From NCBI GenBank assembly GCA_013693915.1, contig CP059264.1, forward strand, positions 781,907-787,683: a stretch of 5,777 nucleotides of DNA. The letters are read 5' to 3'. The position numbers and the translations under genes were made by a program. Below, piece after piece: positions 1 to 4,106 of this stretch. The notes below the pieces were generated by a model. The model saw nothing but the letters and a program-made list of their open reading frames with translations. It was not told where the DNA came from and made no database searches. Numbering within the stretch: the first letter of the stretch is position 1; each line of letters begins with the position of its first letter. The DNA is from Dechloromonas sp. (GTDB taxonomy: Bacteria > Pseudomonadota > Gammaproteobacteria > Burkholderiales > Rhodocyclaceae).

Positions 1-276
1 CTGATCCATCGCCGCCGCCACCGCGCGGTTCTCGGCGCGCGGCACGTAACCGAGCTTGTGGCCGCGCCATTCGACGCGAATGGCCCGCCGGTCGTGGCGG
101 TTTTCGGGCTCGCGGATCAGGTCGAGACGATCGCCGACCGCCATCTGCTGCCACAACTCGCCGACCGCGTAGTACTGGCTGCCGGCCAGCGGCGAACTCT
201 GCACCAGCATGCGGACGCTCTCCGCCTGCGCCGCACCCAGCCACAGGGCCAGGCTAATCGTCAGCAGCAAACGCAT
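1..276 (-). CDS. Exported HIRAN-domain protein (partial, C-terminus outside window)
   Basis: This reading frame starts at ATG (complement of 274-276) and runs off the left edge after 92 codons. Residues 1-18 (MRLLLTISLALWLGAAQA) look like a Sec signal peptide: short positive start, hydrophobic core, AQA before the predicted cut. The mature part has the HIRAN pattern: LAGSQYYAVGELW, then GDRLDLIREPENRHDRRAI, then a strand ending in KLGYVPRAENRAVA. The REPxNxHDxxAI and GYxPR signatures are visible. HIRAN domains are known mostly from DNA-repair helicases such as HLTF and Rad5, where they bind DNA 3' ends; stand-alone exported versions have no assigned role that I know of. The gene overlaps the end of yraN by 23 bases in another frame, so the two are probably cotranscribed and translationally coupled. 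The domain call is strong; the function is unknown. Confidence 0.82.
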   Translation of the reverse strand, partial: MRLLLTISLALWLGAAQAESVRMLVQSSPLAGSQYYAVGELWQQMAVGDRLDLIREPENRHDRRAIRVEWRGHKLGYVPRAENRAVAAAMDQ

Positions 277-616
277 CGCGGATCCATTCGAGTTGGTCGC
301 CATCGATCAGCACGCAGTCGAAGCGGCAGTCGCATTCCGCCTTGCCCGCCAGATAGTGCCGCGCCGCGAGGACGATGCGCTGGCGCTTGCTGGTGGTGAT
401 GCTCGCACCGGCGCCGCCGAAATCGCCGCGGCCGCGCAGCCGGACCTCGACGAAAACGAGCGTTTTCCCGTCGCGGCAGATCAGGTCGATCTCGCCGCCG
501 CGCACCCGGAAATTGCGCTCGACGATGCGTTGACCGCAACGCTCCAAATGACGGGCCGCCCGTTCCTCGGCTTCGCGACCGCGCGTCGTGGTGGTATCGT
601 TGGTTTTTCCCTGCAT
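254..616 (-). CDS. yraN: YraN/UPF0102 family endonuclease-like protein
   Basis: The 120-residue protein matches the YraN (UPF0102) family in length and order of motifs: an N-terminal RGREAEERAARHLER helix, then RNFRVRGGEIDLICRDG, LVFVEVRLRGRGDFGG, ITTSKRQRIVLAARHYLAG and CRFDCVLIDG. The family has a PD-(D/E)XK nuclease-like fold. The acidic residues expected of that core are visible in GEIDL and FVEV. The position usually held by lysine in VEVK is arginine here (VEVRLR), a change I believe is common in betaproteobacterial members, so it need not mean loss of activity. The family's cellular role is not settled. The ATG (complement of 614-616) overlaps the plus-strand ATG of the rsmI remnant at 615-617, so the two genes diverge with no intergenic DNA. 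The downstream HIRAN gene overlaps by 23 bases. The yraN promoter must therefore lie inside the rsmI 5' region; TACAAT (complement of 647-652) is a weak -10 candidate. Confidence 0.93.
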   Translation of the reverse strand: MQGKTNDTTTTRGREAEERAARHLERCGQRIVERNFRVRGGEIDLICRDGKTLVFVEVRLRGRGDFGGAGASITTSKRQRIVLAARHYLAGKAECDCRFDCVLIDGDQLEWIRDAFAADD

Positions 617-776
617 GCCCGTGAAGATGACGGAAGAATCCGCCGCATTGTATGTCGTCGCGACCCCGCTCGGGAACCTCGGCGACCTGACCCGCCGCGA
701 CCGGGGAGCCAGGCCATCGCGCCATCGCTACCGGCGTCAATTGGGATGTCACGGTGTCGCTTCCCGCCTGAAATGA
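615..776 (+). pseudogene. rsmI: 5' remnant of rsmI (16S rRNA 2'-O-methyltransferase), truncated near codon 25-28
   Basis: Starting at ATG 615 or ATG 627, the frame reads MTEESAALYVVATPLGNLGD followed by LTRR. This is the hallmark N-terminus of RsmI (YraL), whose LYVVATPxGNLxDxT strand and loop open the SAM-binding tetrapyrrole-methylase fold. RsmI normally has about 280 residues and continues into a helix and an AAEDTR-type motif. None of that follows: after about position 700 the frame continues as arginine-rich, non-conserved sequence and stops at TGA 774-776. The remnant therefore encodes 53 residues from ATG 615 or 49 from ATG 627, and cannot be an active methyltransferase. Divergence from yraN is the usual arrangement for this locus, which supports the identity. 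The stop overlaps the start of the TIR-CHAT gene as ATGA (773-776), so ribosomes that start at rsmI could restart on the downstream gene. An intact rsmI may lie elsewhere, or the missing part may sit beyond the defence gene. Confidence 0.8.
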
Positions 777-2602
777 GCAAAATGAGCAAGCTCTTCATCT
801 CCCACAGTTCGCAGGACGACGACTTCGTCCGCGACCTCCGCGCGGCGCTCGCCGATCACGGCCAGGCGGGCTGGATCGATTCACGCGAGTTGCGCGGCGG
901 CGATCCGCTCTGGCCGGAAATCAGGAAAGCCATCGACGAAGCGTCGGCTTGCGCGGTCGTGGTCAGCAGCGATGCGCTGCAGTCGAAATGGGTCGGCAAG
1001 GAACTGCGCCATGCGCTCCTCGTGCAGGAACAGCGCGGCAAGGACAAGTTCCCGGTCATCCCGCTCTCGTTGAACGGCACCAAGCTCGGCGTGCTGGAGG
1101 AGTTCTTCGGCGAGGAACCGATCTACATTCCGGTGAGCAGCGAAGCGGGCGGCGTCGAAGCGGCGATGAATGCGATCCTCGTCGCGCTGGGCAAACGCGA
1201 TCCTGCCGACGTCGCGCCGACGCCCCAGCCCAGGGCCGAGCCGCTGGAGGAACTCGTCCTCGAACTCACCGACCTGAAAGTCCAGGAGCAGGACGGCGTC
1301 CGCCGCGCCTCGGCCCGCGCCCGGCTCGTCCATGAGCCGGCCACGTCGGGCCAGCGCGAGGTTGCCAGCGCACAAAGCTGGCGTCTCATCGCACCCATCG
1401 GTCCCATCGAAGCCGGGGAACTGAGCTGGTATCTGGAACATTACGCCATCTGGCCGAGCCATTACTTCCGCGACCGCGCGCGCAAGGTGGAGGAGAGCCT
1501 CGTCAAGTGGGGGCAACTCCTGCACGCCCAGGCCATGCCGGTCGCCCACACCGCGAACGTCATGCAGGCTTGGGCGAGGATCGCCAGCCAGGCGGGCCGC
1601 CGCTTCTCGGTCCACGTGGACGCCACCCTCGAAGCCGGCGCAGCCGAAGCCGACGTGAAGGTCGCGAAGGAAGTCGCCACGGAATTGCTCAAGCTGCCGT
1701 GGGAGCTGCTCCACGACGGCGACAGCTATCTGTTCCAGGGCGCCAGGCCGACGCGCGTGCGCCGGCGCCTGCCGAACACGAAAGTGCTCGACCTGCCCGT
1801 CGTCGCCACACCGATCCGCATCCTGCTCGTCAGCGCGCGGCCGGAGGACGACGCATGCGGCTACATCGATCATCGCGCCAGCGCGTTGCCGCTGGTCGAG
1901 GCCATGGAATCCCAGCACGGCCTGGTCAAGCTCCACGTCCTCGACCCGCCCACGCTGCCCGCCTTGCGCGGCGAACTTGACCGCGCCCGCGAAGAGAAAA
2001 AGCCTTACCACGTCGTCCACTTCGACGGCCACGGCGTCTATGACCGCAGCGTCGGCCTCGGCGGGCTGTGCTTCGAGCTGCCCGAGGACACCCCCAAACT
2101 GGAGCGGCGCCGCCACGTCACCGTCTTCACCAGCGACCTCGGCCCGCTGCTGCGCGATTACCGCATCCCGCTCGTCTTTCTCGAAGCCTGCCAGACCGCG
2201 CAGGCCGAGGAGTCCGCGGAGTCGGTCGCCTCCGAGCTGCTCAAGGTCGGCGTCGCCTCGGTGGTCGCCATGTCGCACTCAGTGCTGGTCGAGACCTCGC
2301 GCCGTTTCGTCGCGGCGTTCTACGATGCGCTCGCCGCGGGCAAGCGCGTCGGCGACGCCATGCTTGAAGGCCAGCGCCAGCTCAAGGACGACAGCTTCCG
2401 CGGACGCATCTTTGGCGCCGGCGAACTGCGCCTCGAAGACTGGTTCGTCCCCGTGCTTTTCCAGGAAAAGGACGACCCGCAGCTTTTCAGGACCACCCCG
2501 GCGAAGCAGACGGTGGCGGACTTCCGGGCCGCGCTCGCGACCCGTCTCGGCGAACTGCCTAGCAGCCTGTCGGACTTGATACCGCCCGGCGGGATAATTT
2601 GA
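773..2602 (+). CDS. TIR-CHAT effector protein, C-terminally truncated by IS insertion
   Basis: 609 residues from ATG 773; ATG 782 (MSKLFISHSS) and ATG 746 are alternatives, and none has a clear Shine-Dalgarno. The start overlaps the rsmI-remnant stop as ATGA. Residues 6-18 (KLFISHSSQDDDF) are TIR box 1. GWIDSRELRGGDPLWPEI (33-50) follows, then SKWVGKEL, with Glu77 at the position of the catalytic glutamate in NAD-cleaving TIRs (compare WVHKE in SARM1). Residues 155-310 contain a LVLELTDLKV strand and an ELSWYLEHYAIWPSHYFRDR helix; I know this segment only as a region often found before CHAT domains. The CHAT domain runs from LPWELLHDGDSYLFQGA through IRILLVSARPEDD to about 570. His420 in HFDGHG and Cys473 in VFLEACQTA form the expected caspase-like dyad. 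Residues after Pro596 come from the IS left end and stop at TGA 2600-2602. The STAND switch is lost, so the effectors may be inert or unregulated. Confidence 0.9.
   Translation: MSKMSKLFISHSSQDDDFVRDLRAALADHGQAGWIDSRELRGGDPLWPEIRKAIDEASACAVVVSSDALQSKWVGKELRHALLVQEQRGKDKFPVIPLSLNGTKLGVLEEFFGEEPIYIPVSSEAGGVEAAMNAILVALGKRDPADVAPTPQPRAEPLEELVLELTDLKVQEQDGVRRASARARLVHEPATSGQREVASAQSWRLIAPIGPIEAGELSWYLEHYAIWPSHYFRDRARKVEESLVKWGQLLHAQAMPVAHTANVMQAWARIASQAGRRFSVHVDATLEAGAAEADVKVAKEVATELLKLPWELLHDGDSYLFQGARPTRVRRRLPNTKVLDLPVVATPIRILLVSARPEDDACGYIDHRASALPLVEAMESQHGLVKLHVLDPPTLPALRGELDRAREEKKPYHVVHFDGHGVYDRSVGLGGLCFELPEDTPKLERRRHVTVFTSDLGPLLRDYRIPLVFLEACQTAQAEESAESVASELLKVGVASVVAMSHSVLVETSRRFVAAFYDALAAGKRVGDAMLEGQRQLKDDSFRGRIFGAGELRLEDWFVPVLFQEKDDPQLFRTTPAKQTVADFRAALATRLGELPSSLSDLIPPGGII
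2559..2562. repeat. Left copy of CTAG target duplication
   Basis: CTAG abuts the left end of the element. The same four bases abut the right end at 4103-4106. I found no other CTAG in the window. Removing one copy together with the element restores the reading frame and a sensible NB-ARC entry sequence, so a 4-bp target duplication is the simplest reading. Confidence 0.75.
2563..2577 (+). repeat. IS terminal inverted repeat, transposase-distal end
   Basis: CAGCCTGTCGGACTT pairs with the complement of 4088-4102 with one mismatch (A/G at position 12). Beyond base 15 the two ends diverge. This end also supplies the last residues and the stop codon of the truncated TIR-CHAT protein. Confidence 0.9.
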
Positions 2603-2682
2603 CGATTCGGGATGAATTCGCGTGTTTCTGGCTGAAATCGGGTGGTTTGGCCATGAAGTTGCAATGCTCCTGTTCTATTTGC

Positions 2683-4038
2683 TTACTGCGGGCGCAATAC
2701 GGCCATGCGTTTCAGATTCCACGCCAGGCAAACCAGCGTCCATTCGTTCTGGACATTGTCCAAACCGCGCAGCAGAAACTGGCGGAATCCCATCACCGAT
2801 TTGATGATGCCGAACACCGGCTCCACCGTTTGCTTGCGCAGCGCATAGGCGGCGCGACCGTCCCTGGTTTTGAGGGCATGCTTCATCACCTCAAGGGCTG
2901 AAGCGTCCTCAGGCAGTGCCTCTGGTTCTGTAAAGCGATCTCGCCACTGCGGGTGGTGTTGATCGCGCCTGACTGCGATCAGCGGCGTGATCTTGGCGTC
3001 GACACAGGTCTCGACGTTCTTTTCGCTGAAATATCCGGTATCCGCCAGCAGGATGTCCGGTTGATTGAGGCCTTCGGGATTGGCCTGCATTTTCTCGACC
3101 ATCGGCACAACCAGCTGCTTGTCGTTCGTGTCCTGGCTGACGTGCGCAACGAGCACCAGCATCGATTCGGTATCGACCAGGGCTTGCGCGTTGAAGCACT
3201 GCTCGAAGCCGCCGCCGGCGACCTTCATGATCCGCGATTCTTCGTCGGTCAGGTTGATCTGGTCGTCGGCGCGCGGGCCGGCCTCGGGCGGTTTCGGTGA
3301 CTTGCCGCCGGGCTTCTTGCCGGTGTCCGCTTCCTTCTTGGCACGGGCCACCCTCTTGGCGTCGTGTTCCGCCTGCGCTTGCTTATGCCGCTCCTCGGCT
3401 CGGGCCTCAATCCTGGCCTTCGCAACGGCAATTGCCGCCAGTCGATCTTCGCGGCGTTTGATCTCGTCGGGCAAATTCACCCCGTCGGGCACCGACGATT
3501 GATCCGCCGCCTCCGCCAACGCCAGCAACTCCTGTACTTCGGCCTTCAGGTGGGCTTCGATCTTCTCGGCATGCCCATACGACAGGGCACTGTGCCGGCT
3601 GGCGTTGGCGTGAATCCTGGTGCCGTCCAGACTGACGGTGCCAAAGCGCGAGAGTTGGTTCTCGCGGGCAATCTGCAGGACCTGGACGAAGGCCGACTGG
3701 AATTCCTTGCCAAAGCGTCGCCGAAACGTCGCCAGGGTGTCGTGATCCGGATGCCGGTTGCAGGCAATGTAACGGAAGGCCAGCGAGTCGTAGGTGGCCC
3801 GCTCAATCTTGCGACTGGAAAACGTCCCGGTGGCGTAGCCGTAAATCAACAACGAGAGCAGCGTCACCGGGTGATAGGCCTCGCTGCCGCAGCCGACATA
3901 GGCACTTACCAGTGCCGACAGGTCGAGCCCTTCCACGACATCCACGACGTAGCGCGCCAGGTGCGACTCCGGTAACCAGTCCTGTACCGACGGCGGCAGC
4001 AGGTAGTCGGTGTCTCGATTAATCGGGTGAAAGGCCAT
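2683..4038 (-). CDS. IS1182-family DDE transposase
   Basis: The protein has 451 residues from ATG (complement of 4036-4038). The frame can also open at TTG 4057-4059 (458 residues), but the predicted transcription start near 4061 leaves almost no leader for that, and a weak ACGGA ribosome site sits before the ATG. The N-terminus (FHPINRDTDYLLPPSVQDWL, then SHLARYVVDVVEGLDL) and SRKIERATYDSLAFRYIACN are typical of the DUF772/InsH-like part of IS1182 and IS5-related transposases. Catalytic residues: Asp138 in SLDGTRIHANAS, Asp333 in LLADTGYFSEKN, Glu406 in TVEPVFGIIKSVMGFRQF. Between the first two Asp lies a long lysine- and alanine-rich charged helix (about 165-255), also normal for the family. 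No frameshift or stop is seen, so the enzyme should be functional. It cuts and joins the element's ends at the inverted repeats. Confidence 0.93.
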   Translation of the reverse strand: MAFHPINRDTDYLLPPSVQDWLPESHLARYVVDVVEGLDLSALVSAYVGCGSEAYHPVTLLSLLIYGYATGTFSSRKIERATYDSLAFRYIACNRHPDHDTLATFRRRFGKEFQSAFVQVLQIARENQLSRFGTVSLDGTRIHANASRHSALSYGHAEKIEAHLKAEVQELLALAEAADQSSVPDGVNLPDEIKRREDRLAAIAVAKARIEARAEERHKQAQAEHDAKRVARAKKEADTGKKPGGKSPKPPEAGPRADDQINLTDEESRIMKVAGGGFEQCFNAQALVDTESMLVLVAHVSQDTNDKQLVVPMVEKMQANPEGLNQPDILLADTGYFSEKNVETCVDAKITPLIAVRRDQHHPQWRDRFTEPEALPEDASALEVMKHALKTRDGRAAYALRKQTVEPVFGIIKSVMGFRQFLLRGLDNVQNEWTLVCLAWNLKRMAVLRPQ

Positions 4039-4060
4039 CGCAATGTCCGTCTGATTCAAC

Positions 4061-4076
4061 GGGTATGATTATAGCA
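4061..4076 (-). promoter_or_regulatory. Transposase promoter with perfect extended -10 (TGCTATAAT)
   Basis: On the minus strand TGC-TATAAT lies at 4076-4068, a consensus extended -10 that can work without a good -35; the 17-base-spaced hexamer (GTCGGG, inside the inverted repeat) is poor. The predicted start is near 4061, about 22 bases before the ATG at 4038. The -10 sits inside an imperfect palindrome, GTATG-ATTATAG-CATAC (4063-4079), which could be an operator, perhaps for the transposase itself. This is inference from sequence only. Confidence 0.6.
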
Positions 4077-4087
4077 TACTTCTGGGT

Positions 4088-4102
4088 AAGCCCGACAGGC
4101 TG
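4088..4102 (-). repeat. IS terminal inverted repeat, promoter-proximal end
   Basis: On the minus strand this reads CAGCCTGTCGGGCTT, matching the other end at 14 of 15 bases. It lies just upstream of the transposase promoter. Confidence 0.9.
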
Positions 4103-4106
4103 CTAG
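4103..4106. repeat. Right copy of CTAG target duplication
   Basis: This is the same CTAG as at 2559-2562, directly next to the right end of the element. Confidence 0.75.

Larger units (their letters stand above)
2563..4102 (-). mobile_element. IS1182-family insertion sequence, complete, 1540 bp
   Basis: The element is bounded by CAGCCTGTCGGACTT at the left and the complement of CAGCCTGTCGGGCTT at the right, which match at 14 of 15 positions. It is flanked by CTAG on both sides. It has one transposase gene on the minus strand with all three DDE residues, so it looks complete and potentially active. Its base composition is less GC-rich than the interrupted gene, in keeping with a recent arrival. 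The 105 bases between the left repeat and the transposase stop contain no gene I can support. Family assignment rests on the transposase protein (DUF772-type N-terminus, long charged insert, late Glu) and the terminal repeats. A named ISfinder entry cannot be given from sequence alone. Confidence 0.9.

Noticed and set aside
700..771. Short frame reading TGEPGHRAIATGVNWDVTVS and ending at TGA 769-771
   Set aside because: It looks slightly protein-like and might be the tail of another gene joined at the breakpoint, but it is too short to identify and has no start.
209..772. Long in-frame extension upstream of the TIR start
   Set aside because: It runs antisense through yraN and the rsmI remnant, has no recognisable protein pattern, and box 1 of the TIR domain starts right after ATG 773/782.
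881..2278. 465-codon minus-strand open frame opposite TIR-CHAT
   Set aside because: Its composition (runs of Arg, Ala, Gly, Asp) is that of an antisense shadow in GC-rich coding DNA; the plus strand has clear TIR and CHAT motifs over the same bases.
2585..2600. Possible hairpin CCGCC-C-GGCGG near the left IS end
   Set aside because: The loop would be one base and no T-run follows, so it is not a credible terminator.
2953..3975. Plus-strand open frames inside the IS (around 2953-3300, 3065-3502 and 3364-3975)
   Set aside because: They are antisense to a complete transposase with intact DDE residues and show no protein signature of their own.
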